The notes beneath the pieces were generated by a model. That model did no database searches. It saw only the letters and a program-made list of their open reading frames with translations, and was not told the origin of the DNA. The translations under genes were made by a program, and so were the position numbers. Below are positions 5,936 to 15,103 of a stretch of 15,103 nucleotides of DNA, one piece after another. The stretch spans positions 1 to 15,103 of the forward strand of contig JAEZMB010000014.1 of the NCBI GenBank assembly GCA_023435825.1. Direction: 5' to 3'. Each line of letters starts with the position of its first letter. Position 1 is the stretch's first letter. Origin of the DNA: Pseudomonadota bacterium (GTDB lineage: Bacteria; Desulfobacterota; Desulfovibrionia; Desulfovibrionales; Desulfovibrionaceae).

Positions 5936-5959
5936 GCCCCGGGAAACCGGGGCTTTTTT
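5936..5959 (+). terminator. Duplicated intrinsic terminator
   Basis: A 7-bp stem (GCCCCGG, 5936-5942, with 5947-5953) and a GAAA loop are followed by T6. It is the copy-2 counterpart of the terminator at 5121-5146. With no complete plus-strand gene upstream, it now mainly insulates the signalling genes from read-through. Confidence 0.85.
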
Positions 5960-6220
5960 GTGGGCTCCAGCGTGGGCGGCCGGAGGGTCGAAAGACAGGA
6001 CGCTCTTGCCGGCCGGTTGCGCCAACAATGACAAAACAGCAATCCACTTTTAATAGAAAATTCCCATTGAGGACTGATCTTGTTGCCCTATTTGCTTGCG
6101 TGAGACGCCCCTCATTGTTTATTGATCACTTAGATGGCCCCATGGCGCCGAGCCTGCCCCAGCCAGGCGTTCGCTGCTTTCGCCATTACCTGGAAAGCAC
6201 CTGTTCACAGAGGGAAGGCT

Positions 6221-9200
6221 ATGGATACTGCGGAAAAAGAGCCGAAATATTACGTTGGCGTAGGCGCATCCGCCGGCGGACTCGAAGCACTGGACGCCTT
6301 TTTTTCCCAAATGCCGGTGGACAGCGACATGGCGTTCATCGTCATCCAGCACCTTTCGCCGGACTATAAAAGCCTCATGGTGGAACTGCTGTCCAAGCGC
6401 ACGGCCATGAACGTGCGCCGCGCCGAGGAAGGCATGGCCGTCACGGCCAACACCGTCTACCTCATCCCGCCCAGAAAGCAGCTCACCATCTTTCACGGCA
6501 AGCTCATCCTGAGCGATCTTGACCACGCCAAGGGCATCAATTTGCCCATCGACATCTTCTTCCGTTCCCTGGCCGAAGACCAGGGGGACAAGGCCATCGG
6601 CGTCATCCTCTCGGGCACCGGCAGCGACGGCGTTCGCGGCATCCGGGCCATCAAGGAGGCCGGCGGCATGATCATGGTGCAAAGCGAGGATTCGGCCAAG
6701 TTCGACGGCATGCCCCGCGCCGCCATCGCCACCGGGCTGGCCGACATGATCCTGCCCGCCGACGCCATGCCCGGCAAGCTCGTCTCCTTTGCCAAACATC
6801 CCTTCACGTCCACGCCCGGCCATCCCCAGGCCCTGCTGTCCGACGAGGACGGCCTGACCCGCATTTTCGCCCTGCTGCGCGAACAGACCAAGGTGGACTT
6901 CACCTACTACAAGCCCAGCACCGTGCTGCGGCGCATCGAACGGCGCATCACCGTCTGCCAGACCGCCAACCTGCGCGAATATGTCCGCCTGCTGGAGTCC
7001 AGCCCGGGCGAGGTCACCACCCTGTACCGGGAACTGCTCATCGGCGTGACCAGCTTCTTCCGCGACCGCGACGTCTTCACGGAACTGGGCAACACCTATA
7101 TGCCCGCCCTGCTCAAGGCCAACGAACGGCACGAGGTCCGTTTCTGGGTGGCCGGCTGCTCCACCGGGGAAGAGGCCTACACCCTGGGCATTTTGGCCCT
7201 GGAGTGCCTGGAGCGCCTGGAGCGGCCGCTTTCGGTCAAGATCTTCGCCACCGACATCGACCGGGACGCCATCCTCCACGCGGGCAACGGCCTCTACGCC
7301 GAGTCCATCGCCGCCGATCTGCCGCCGGGCATGTTGGCCAAGTATTTCGTGCGCCGTGACGACCAGTACCAGGTGAGCCGCCATCTCCGGGAAATGGTGG
7401 TGTTTGCCCAGCACAACCTGATCAAGGACCCGCCCTTCACCAACATCGATCTGCTCAGCTGCCGCAACATGCTCATCTACCTGCAGCCGGTGCTGCAGCA
7501 AAAGGTCCTGGAGTTCATGAATTTCTCCCTCAATCCCCAAGGGCTGCTGCTGCTTGGCACCAGCGAGACCCCGGGGGAGATGGGCGAGTACTTCGAACCC
7601 TTGCACCACCGGTTCAAGATTTTCCGTTCGCGCGGCAAACGCCGCCACACCGCTGAGAAACCGCTGTTCCAGGGCGCCGGAGACCGGCTTTCGCGCCAGT
7701 ATGCCTCGCGGTTTTTCCGCAACGAGCACGCCCTGGGCCAGCGCGAGGAGGAACGCATCCAGGACCGGCTGCTGCAGTCCCTGGCCGGCGATTACGTGCC
7801 CCTGGTGGCCGTGGTCAACGAACACCACGAGCTGCTGCATCTGGTGGGCGACTCCGAGGGGCTGCTGCGCCTGCCGTCGGGCAAGCAGAGCAACGACATC
7901 ACCCGCATGGCCGTCAAGGAGCTGGCCATCCCCCTGGCCACGGGCCTGCAGAAGGTCTTCCATTCCGGCCAGGAGATCAGCTACGCCAACATCCGCCTTC
8001 CCGCCCGCGACGGGGTCAGGACCATCGTCATGCGCATCCGGCCCCTGCCCGAAAAGAAAGGGCAGTTGCCGCTGGCGGCGGTCATCCTCCAGGAGTCCGC
8101 GCCCAACAAGTCGGAAGCCCAGCCCGGCGCGGCCCAGGAACTCGACATCACCCGCGAGGCAGAACAGCGCATCCTCGACCTGGAGCAGGACCTGCAATTC
8201 ACCAAGGAAAACCTGCAGGCCACCATCGAGGAGCTGGAAACCTCCAACGAGGAACTCCAGGCCACCAACGAAGAGCTCCTGGCCAGCAACGAGGAGCTGC
8301 AAAGCACCAACGAGGAACTCCAGTCGGTCAACGAGGAACTGCACACCGTCAACGCGGAGTACCAGAACAAGATCCTGGAACTCACCGAAATGACCAACGA
8401 CCTGGACAACCTCATCTCCGCCACCCAGATCGCCACGGTGTTCCTGGACGAGAACCTGGAAATACGGAAATTCACCCCGGCCGCGGCCAACATCTTCCGC
8501 ATCCTGCAAAGCGACGTCGGCCGGCCCATCTCCCATCTGACCCACCGGCTGCACGGGGTGGACATCCTTGAGGCGCTGCACCAGGTGGAGCGCCAGGGAC
8601 AGTCCATTTCCCGGGAAGCCTGCACCCTGGAAGGCGAATGCTACCTCATGCGCGTGCTGCCCTACGCCATCGGGTCCTCGACCTCGTCCGGGATGCTCAT
8701 CACCTTCACGGACACCGGGCCGCTCAAGAAAAGCCGGGACGCCCTGGCCCTGCATCAGGAACTCCTGGTCAAGACCCAGGAAATGGCCAACGTCGGCAGC
8801 TGGCAGCTGGATCTTGCGACCAAGCGCCTGGAATGGTCGGCCGAAGTCCACCGCATATTCGGCACCGATCCCAAGACGTTTTCCCCGTCCTACGAGACCT
8901 TCATGGAACTGGTGCATCCCCAGGACCGGGAGACCGTGGAAGAGACGTACAAGCGCGCCCTGCGGGACGGCGTGCCCTATGAAGTCGTCCACCGCATCGT
9001 GCGTCCGGGAGGCGAGGTGCGCATCGTCCAGGAGAAATCCGTGGAGACGCACGACGAGACCGGGCAGGCCACGATCTCCATGGGCATGGTGTTCGACGTC
9101 ACCGATCTGGTCACGGTCCGCGACACCCTGCGTCTGTCCCAGACCTACCTGCGCCAGGTCATCGACGCCCTGCCGGCCCACATGGCCATCCTGGATCAGG

Positions 9201-9631
9201 ACGGGGTGATCGAATACGTCAACGAGGCCTGGCGGACGTTTGGACGGGAAAACGGCCTGCGCCTGCCAAGCGACGCCGTGGGAACCAATTATCTGCGAAT
9301 CTGCGAGGCAGCGGCCCCGCCCTGCCATGAGGAGGCGCTGCAGGCGGCGGCGGCCGTTCGGGCGGCCCTGGACGGGCGCGACGAGCCCACGGAGATCGAG
9401 TACCCCTGCCATGAGCAAGGCCGGCCACGCTGGTTTCTGGTCCGCATCCAGCCCTTTGACACGCCCAAGGGCCGAAGGGTGCTGGTGGTGCACGAAAACA
9501 TCACGACGCGAAAGGCCGCCGAGGAACGCCTGGGCCGGGAAGCCGCGTGCCTTGGCGACGCGGCGGACGCCGTCGAAACGCCCCGGGAGCCTGCCCCGGC
9601 CAACCCGGGCGGCGAAGCGCCGCAGCCCTGA
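6221..9631 (+). CDS. CheB-CheR fusion with coiled coil and PAS domains
   Basis: This 1136-residue cytoplasmic signalling protein has a CheB methylesterase at residues about 10-195. Its catalytic triad is visible: Ser17 in GASAGG, His44 in IQHLS and Asp136 in GTGSDG. A CheR methyltransferase follows (about 210-480), with SAM motif VAGCSTGEEAY (310-320) and LLSCRNMLIYL (411-421). Next come a PAS-like segment (about 510-640), a long coiled coil of NEEL-type heptads (about 645-725) and three PAS domains (about 726-840, 840-966 and 970-1100). There is no receiver, histidine kinase or membrane segment. CheB and CheR demethylate and methylate chemoreceptor glutamates. In such fusions the target is often unknown, and no receptor, CheA or CheW is near. 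GGGAAGG precedes the ATG; the longer frame to 6134 lacks a ribosome site. The hybrid kinase follows 70 bases downstream and is the likely partner. Confidence 0.92.
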   Translation: MDTAEKEPKYYVGVGASAGGLEALDAFFSQMPVDSDMAFIVIQHLSPDYKSLMVELLSKRTAMNVRRAEEGMAVTANTVYLIPPRKQLTIFHGKLILSDLDHAKGINLPIDIFFRSLAEDQGDKAIGVILSGTGSDGVRGIRAIKEAGGMIMVQSEDSAKFDGMPRAAIATGLADMILPADAMPGKLVSFAKHPFTSTPGHPQALLSDEDGLTRIFALLREQTKVDFTYYKPSTVLRRIERRITVCQTANLREYVRLLESSPGEVTTLYRELLIGVTSFFRDRDVFTELGNTYMPALLKANERHEVRFWVAGCSTGEEAYTLGILALECLERLERPLSVKIFATDIDRDAILHAGNGLYAESIAADLPPGMLAKYFVRRDDQYQVSRHLREMVVFAQHNLIKDPPFTNIDLLSCRNMLIYLQPVLQQKVLEFMNFSLNPQGLLLLGTSETPGEMGEYFEPLHHRFKIFRSRGKRRHTAEKPLFQGAGDRLSRQYASRFFRNEHALGQREEERIQDRLLQSLAGDYVPLVAVVNEHHELLHLVGDSEGLLRLPSGKQSNDITRMAVKELAIPLATGLQKVFHSGQEISYANIRLPARDGVRTIVMRIRPLPEKKGQLPLAAVILQESAPNKSEAQPGAAQELDITREAEQRILDLEQDLQFTKENLQATIEELETSNEELQATNEELLASNEELQSTNEELQSVNEELHTVNAEYQNKILELTEMTNDLDNLISATQIATVFLDENLEIRKFTPAAANIFRILQSDVGRPISHLTHRLHGVDILEALHQVERQGQSISREACTLEGECYLMRVLPYAIGSSTSSGMLITFTDTGPLKKSRDALALHQELLVKTQEMANVGSWQLDLATKRLEWSAEVHRIFGTDPKTFSPSYETFMELVHPQDRETVEETYKRALRDGVPYEVVHRIVRPGGEVRIVQEKSVETHDETGQATISMGMVFDVTDLVTVRDTLRLSQTYLRQVIDALPAHMAILDQDGVIEYVNEAWRTFGRENGLRLPSDAVGTNYLRICEAAAPPCHEEALQAAAAVRAALDGRDEPTEIEYPCHEQGRPRWFLVRIQPFDTPKGRRVLVVHENITTRKAAEERLGREAACLGDAADAVETPREPAPANPGGEAPQP

Positions 9632-9701
9632 AATGGCTCACGCGCCGGACTAACGCCCAAACCGCCCTGCAACCGCCTATACTAAATAGGGATATCGTCA
9701 G

Positions 9702-11867
<2,166 letters not shown>

Positions 11868-11940
11868 GGCTTTTACTGGAAGACATCGTCGCCAGGCGGC
11901 GGATGGTCGGGAGCGGCCAGGGAACAGAACGCCTTACCCA

Positions 11941-11972
11941 AAAAAAGCGCGGGCAGCCAAAGCCGCCCGCGC
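11941..11972 (-). terminator. Intrinsic terminator of the dynamin-like gene
   Basis: A perfect 8-bp stem (GCGCGGGC, 11947-11954, with 11965-11972), extendable past one mismatch, is followed on the minus strand by T6 (A6 at 11941-11946). Its orientation fits the leftward gene ending at 11998. It lies between convergent genes and has no T-tract on the plus strand. Confidence 0.85.
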
Positions 11973-11997
11973 CGTCGCAACCGATATCTCCCCCCTG

Positions 11998-13500
11998 CTA
12001 GGCAGGCTGGGCCTCCCCCTCGCTTGCCGGCTCGGGGTCGGGGGGCGGCGGGACCACCGCCGCCGCCGTCACGCCCGAGGGATGGGCGTAGCGGTCATTG
12101 AGCGTCTGGATGAACCGCTCGCTGTCGGCGATCACCGACACCAGCATCTTGCGGTATTTCACCCCCCAGCCGGCCGGCTCGGAACGGAAAATCGAACGCC
12201 AGGGCGCGGTGTTCTTGTAAAACGCCCGCAACAGCCCCTCGCGCAGCGGTCCGTGGGGATACGTCTTGGACACCAGCCGGGCCACCGACGCCGCCGACCA
12301 CTTGCGGGCCAGCATATGCAGCCAACCCGCGACGCCAAGGCTCGCCAGCAAAAATAAAATCGTGCTCCAGGCCTCGCCGAACACCCAGCCGAGCCACCCG
12401 GGAACGACGCCGTTGGTGAAGGGATGGCCCGTCAGCACATACAGCGCCGCCAGCACCACGCCCAGCGCGCCGAAAATGGCGCAGTCGCGCGACAGCGTGC
12501 CCGAACGCCAGCGCTGCATCATGCCGCGCAGTTCCGGCACCCGCACGTCCTCCACCTCGCGGGCGAGCTTTTCCAACTCGCCGACAATGCGGTAGGCCCG
12601 CTCCACCCGCACCTGGTTCATGCGGGTGTGGATGCTCGCCATGTCCGCGTCGCGCTTGGCCTCGAACCGCTGGCGCAGGGCCGGGTCGTCGATGGGCACG
12701 GCCGAAGTGGGCGAGTAGATACGATAAAACTTGCCGGCCGTGAGGCCCTGTTGGGCCAGGGCGCGCTGCCACGCGCCCACGACCTCTTCAGGGTTGTCCT
12801 CACGGGCGGCAATGTCCATTTGGTTGAGGATGAAGATGAACTTGTTGGAATCGCGGCGGTTTATCGTGGCCGCCACGAGATGGGTCAGGGTGTCGCGCAT
12901 GGCCCCGGGCTCGGGGCGGCGCGCGTCGAAAAGCACCAGCACCAAGTCGGACAGGTCCATGATGTGGTTGGTGATGCGCAACGTCGAGGTGCGCTGGGCG
13001 TCGGCGTCGAAGCCCGGCGAATCGATGAGGATAAGCCCGCGCAGCTTGTCGCTGGGGCAGGTCTTGAGCCGGATGTAGGAGTCGATGCGGCCGCCCTCGC
13101 CCGGCTCGACCTTTTCCAGCTCCTCGCTCATCTTGTAGAACGGGAAGCGCAGGTCGGCGTTGAGGGCCGTGCCGGGCAGCACCCGGGATTCGCCGGCGGC
13201 GTTGTAGCAGATGACCGTGAACTTGTCGTCCACGGCATGAGAGCCGGTCTGTTGCACCGGGATGTCGAGATAGTTGTTGATGAAGGTGGACTTGCCGGCC
13301 GAAAACGGCCCCAGGATGGAAATCAGCGGCCACCAGGCGATCTGGGAGATGGTGGACTGGTCGTTGCCGATGAGCCCAAGCCCCCGGCAAACCTTGTCGA
13401 GTTTGCGGAAACTGCCCACCGCCTCGACAAGCAGCGGATTCTCCAGTTGCAGATGTTCCTTCAGGCTGTTGAGCCTGTCGTGCAGCCGGCCGTCTTCCAT
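11998..13500 (-). CDS. Dynamin-like membrane GTPase
   Basis: This 500-residue GTPase of the bacterial dynamin-like type has a P-loop GPFSAGKST at residues 64-72, G3 DSPGFD near 160 and G4 NQMD near 223. The 'FSAGKST' form is typical of dynamin-family rather than Ras-like GTPases. Two membrane helices follow (about 340-362, IFGALGVVLAALYVL, and 378-397, ILFLLASLGVAGWL). They are flanked by helical, charged segments, and the tail is Pro/Ala-rich. Family members bind or remodel membranes; the substrate here is unknown. The start at 13500 gives MEDGRLHDRL; the longer frame to 13707 crosses the divergent promoter region and overlaps the neighbouring gene start. A G-rich stretch upstream may be the ribosome site. 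It is transcribed away from the HsdR-N-like gene, 201 bases apart. Confidence 0.87.
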   Translation of the reverse strand: MEDGRLHDRLNSLKEHLQLENPLLVEAVGSFRKLDKVCRGLGLIGNDQSTISQIAWWPLISILGPFSAGKSTFINNYLDIPVQQTGSHAVDDKFTVICYNAAGESRVLPGTALNADLRFPFYKMSEELEKVEPGEGGRIDSYIRLKTCPSDKLRGLILIDSPGFDADAQRTSTLRITNHIMDLSDLVLVLFDARRPEPGAMRDTLTHLVAATINRRDSNKFIFILNQMDIAAREDNPEEVVGAWQRALAQQGLTAGKFYRIYSPTSAVPIDDPALRQRFEAKRDADMASIHTRMNQVRVERAYRIVGELEKLAREVEDVRVPELRGMMQRWRSGTLSRDCAIFGALGVVLAALYVLTGHPFTNGVVPGWLGWVFGEAWSTILFLLASLGVAGWLHMLARKWSAASVARLVSKTYPHGPLREGLLRAFYKNTAPWRSIFRSEPAGWGVKYRKMLVSVIADSERFIQTLNDRYAHPSGVTAAAVVPPPPDPEPASEGEAQPA

Positions 13501-13701
13501 GCCACCCCCCCGGCGAAAATCAACGTGGCCTTCCGTATCAAATGATTCGGGATTCGTCGAGGCGGCAGGACCCAGGCGACAAGAAAATCGCCGGCCGATC
13601 GAAAAAACCTCGCCCGAACGCCAGAGGCGCGGCAGCGGTTGCCCCCACCGGCCCCGGCCGGTTAGGCTGTTCCCGGCCGCCCGTGCGGCCAGGAGGCCCC
13701 C

Positions 13702-14259
13702 ATGCACGAGGAATCCCTAGGCAACGTCATCCGCGATTACCTGACCGGCGAGGAAGTCGTCGAGACCTCCTACGAGGAGTTCCGCCAGGCCCTGGCCAGG
13801 CTGCTCGTGGAGGAGCGCGGTTTTCCCAAGGCGCGCCTGACCCCCAAGATCGGCGTCTGCTTCCCGGCCGACGGCCAGGACTACACCCGCATGATCGATC
13901 TGGCCGCCACCGACGAGGCCGGGCGCACGCTGCTATTCATCATCTTCTGCTCCGGCGAGCCCGGCAGCTACGTCCGCGAATCCCTGGCCGCCGCCCGGGT
14001 CTACGACAAAGGCCCCGTGCCGCTGGTGCTGGTCACCGACACCCGGGAGGCCATACTGCTTAACGTTGCCTCGGGCCGGGAGATCGGCCGGGGGATGCGG
14101 TCCGTGCCGCGCTACGAGGAACTGGCCGCCCTGGCCGCGCCCATGGAGCCGCTGCCGGACGACGTGCTCACCCGGGAACGCCGCATCCTTTTCGCCTACA
14201 GCGAATTCCTCTCCGGCGGCTGCTGCCAGGGAGCCTGCCGGCCCAAGGCGCGGATGTGA
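13702..14259 (+). CDS. Stand-alone HsdR N-terminal-like protein, nuclease motif degraded
   Basis: This 185-residue protein resembles the N-terminal domain of type I restriction HsdR subunits (HSDR_N_2 type), a PD-(D/E)XK nuclease fold, but has no helicase part. The fold's first acidic residue is kept (Asp66 in RMID). The following strand, LLFIIFCSG (77-85), carries Phe82 and Ser84 where active members have Glu and Lys (I-I-E-x-K). DNA cleavage is therefore unlikely; it may only bind DNA or a partner. The C-terminus has GGCCQGACR with three cysteines. AGGAGG lies five bases before the ATG at 13702. No HsdS or HsdM is nearby. It is divergent from the dynamin-like gene. The family call is by pattern only. 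Confidence 0.75.
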   Translation: MHEESLGNVIRDYLTGEEVVETSYEEFRQALARLLVEERGFPKARLTPKIGVCFPADGQDYTRMIDLAATDEAGRTLLFIIFCSGEPGSYVRESLAAARVYDKGPVPLVLVTDTREAILLNVASGREIGRGMRSVPRYEELAALAAPMEPLPDDVLTRERRILFAYSEFLSGGCCQGACRPKARM

Positions 14260-14270
14260 TGTAGAGAAGA

Positions 14271-14324
14271 GGAAGAGGCCTCCGGCGGCCAAAGGGGCTG
14301 AGCCCCTTTGGAAACCCCACATGG
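14271..14324 (-). repeat. Hairpin repeat element, copy B
   Basis: This is the reverse-oriented copy of the element at 146-200. The conserved block CGCCGGAGGCCTCTT is read on the minus strand (14273-14287). A perfect 10-bp hairpin (14289-14298 with 14302-14311) has TCA as its minus-strand loop, and the element ends in the shared CCATGTGGGG flank. It sits between convergent genes ending at 14259 and 14339, where it may help end transcription, though it has no T-tract. Confidence 0.75.
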
Positions 14325-14338
14325 GGGCAGGCGGCCGC

Positions 14339-14872
14339 CTAGCGCTTGGGCAGATTGGGCAGGATCTCGTTGGCGGCGGACACGATGCTGCGCCGCAGGC
14401 TGGGATCGCTGTTGAGAAATTCAGCCACGGCCGTGGCCAGGGGTTCGGGAATGCCGGTGAGGTCGCGGATGCCCAGGCGGGCGTCCACGGCCTTGCCGGC
14501 CGCGTCGATGCGCACCACCGGCGCAAGCCGGAAGCGCACCGGCACCGGGTCGCCGCCGGAGACGAGATTGCAGCGCACTTCCTGGGGCGGCAGGGCCACA
14601 TCCCCCTTGGCGTGGAGCCGGGCGACGACTTCCGAGCGCTTGGCCGTGATGACGGCGGAACAGGCCAGATCCGAGACAAAACCGAAGGAATTGCTGGCCA
14701 GGCGCTCCCTGGCGGCCGGGTCGAGGCGGAAGCCGGTTTGGCAGGCGATCTGCTCGGCCATGGGGTTATCGAACACCTGGCGGCAGGCGTCGCCTTCCAG
14801 GACCACCCCGGCGCGCGACGGCGCGGGCAGGGCCAGACAGCACAGGATGACGACGAGGGCGTACAGCTTCAT
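14339..14872 (-). CDS. Secreted four-cysteine protein of unknown function
   Basis: This 177-residue protein has a clear signal peptide, MKLYALVVILCCLALPAPSR followed by Ala21, with cleavage likely before Gly22. There is no lipobox with the required spacing, so it is probably a soluble periplasmic protein. The mature part has four cysteines (30, 44, 71 and 101), enough for two disulfides, and a polar, charged C-terminal half. The family is not recognised. The start at 14872 is set by GGAGGAATCC directly upstream on the minus strand; the frame is open to 14893 without a better site. Hairpin repeats B and C lie on either side of it, so it appears to be transcribed alone. Confidence 0.78.
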   Translation of the reverse strand: MKLYALVVILCCLALPAPSRAGVVLEGDACRQVFDNPMAEQIACQTGFRLDPAARERLASNSFGFVSDLACSAVITAKRSEVVARLHAKGDVALPPQEVRCNLVSGGDPVPVRFRLAPVVRIDAAGKAVDARLGIRDLTGIPEPLATAVAEFLNSDPSLRRSIVSAANEILPNLPKR

Positions 14873-14961
14873 GGATTCCTCCGGCAAGCGCATGGCGCTC
14901 CCCTACCGCCGCCGCCGCCGTGCGGCAAGCGGAACCTCGCGCCCCGCGCCGCCCCCTTTCT

Positions 14962-15012
14962 CCATGTGGGGGGTCTGGGGGCCTCAGGCCCCCAGCCGCC
15001 GGAGGCCTCTTT
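14962..15012 (+). repeat. Hairpin repeat element, copy C
   Basis: This copy has the same orientation as copy A. Flank CCATGTGGGG leads into a perfect 9-bp stem (14975-14983 with 14987-14995) around loop TCA (14984-14986). The conserved block CGCCGGAGGCCTCTT (14997-15011) follows. The stem sequence (CTGGGGGCC) differs from copies A and B yet still pairs fully. Confidence 0.75.
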
Positions 15013-15022
15013 TCCACGCATC

Positions 15023-15103
15023 CTAGCGCCCCTGGGCGCGTTTGCCGGCTTCCCAGACGAGACGGCCGCCGCGGCGGCCGAGGTCGGCCTGGCGGGCGCG
15101 CAG
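15023..15103 (-). CDS. 3' end of a leftward gene, cut by the window edge
   Basis: Reading inward from the right edge on the minus strand, one frame gives 26 codons ending at TAG (15023-15025): LRARQADLGRRGGRLVWEAG, then KRAQGR. The Arg/Ala-rich, protein-like composition and the position just before hairpin repeat C suggest the C-terminus of a real gene. The family cannot be told from so short a tail. Confidence 0.45.
   Translation of the reverse strand: MRARQADLGRRGGRLVWEAGKRAQGR

Larger units (their letters stand above)
5831..5980 (+). repeat. 150-bp direct repeat, copy 2
   Basis: This is the second copy of the repeat at 5018-5167, in the same orientation, with a constant 813-bp offset. 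It holds the TPR gene's last codons, the stop and a terminator. Its left end abuts the brnTA promoter region within about 12 bases. With copy 1 it frames a unit of about 663 bp containing only brnTA. Confidence 0.9.
5785..6220. other. Intergenic region between brnT and the CheB-CheR fusion
   Basis: This stretch holds the brnTA promoter and operator, then direct-repeat copy 2 with a remnant of the TPR gene end and a second terminator (5831-5980). From about 6028 to 6130 it becomes AT-richer than its surroundings, as expected for a promoter region of the downstream signalling gene. No convincing -35/-10 pair or sigma-54 element was found there, and no small gene. Confidence 0.6.

Noticed and set aside
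6028..6130. AT-rich stretch considered as a promoter or attachment site
   Set aside because: No clear -35/-10 pair, sigma-54 element or repeated core could be defined, so only the composition is noted.
6119..9493. Very long open frame (about 1120 codons) on the minus strand
   Set aside because: It is exactly antisense to the CheB-CheR fusion, whose motifs are all intact. The minus-strand product is low-complexity and Gly/Val/Leu/His-rich. It is a by-product of GC-rich codon use.
9676..9690. Small palindrome CCTAT-ACTAA-ATAGG containing a -10-like TATACT before the hybrid kinase
   Set aside because: The arms are only 5 bp and no matching -35 was found; the 70-base gap fits simple co-transcription with the upstream gene.
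12424..13545. Open frame of about 370 codons on the plus strand
   Set aside because: It is antisense to the dynamin-like GTPase, with no recognisable domain and a composition typical of a shadow frame.

Overview
The window looks like chromosomal DNA of a GC-rich sulfate-reducing bacterium of the Desulfovibrionales, most like Desulfovibrio or Solidesulfovibrio. This is inferred from strongly GC-biased third codon positions, a ZraP-like periplasmic protein behind a sigma-54-type promoter, a stand-alone HsdR-N-like gene and dispersed hairpin repeats. The taxonomic call was not tested against any database. No rRNA, tRNA or CRISPR array was seen.

Layout, left to right. (1) 1-3224 is a phage-packaging remnant: a small terminase subunit (265-894), a leftward small exported gene (969-1352), a large terminase subunit (1456-2922) and a translationally coupled membrane protein (2919-3224). 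No portal, capsid or tail gene follows. (2) 3225-4361 is a short metal/envelope-stress-type unit: a near-consensus sigma-54 promoter, a ZraP-like protein, a membrane-anchored SHOCT protein and a strong terminator. (3) 4441-5146 is a membrane-anchored TPR protein with its own terminator. (4) 5018-5980 is an islet. A BrnT/BrnA toxin-antitoxin pair lies on the minus strand between two 150-bp direct repeats, and each repeat carries the last codons of the TPR gene plus its terminator. (5) 6221-11867 is a signalling pair: a CheB-CheR-coiled-coil-PAS fusion without a kinase, then a PAS-PAS hybrid histidine kinase with a receiver domain. The two share a paralogous PAS type. (6) 11947-14259 holds a dynamin-like GTPase with two membrane helices (minus strand), divergent from an HsdR-N-like protein whose nuclease motif looks degraded. 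(7) 14271-15103 holds a secreted four-cysteine protein (minus strand) and the 3' end of another leftward gene at the edge.

Three copies of a hairpin element (146-200, 14271-14324 and 14962-15012) sit in intergenic DNA. They share both flanks and a TCA loop, but their stems differ in sequence while staying perfectly paired. This covariation, the flanked toxin-antitoxin islet and a second sigma-54-like promoter in front of the small exported gene at 969-1352 are the most interesting non-coding signals.

In functional terms, the CheB-CheR fusion and the hybrid kinase probably form one signalling route. The ZraP-like and SHOCT genes probably form one stress-inducible unit. The brnTA pair probably represses itself. 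The terminase genes look like a relic, or a domesticated piece, of a prophage. No complete new system could be proved from the sequence alone.
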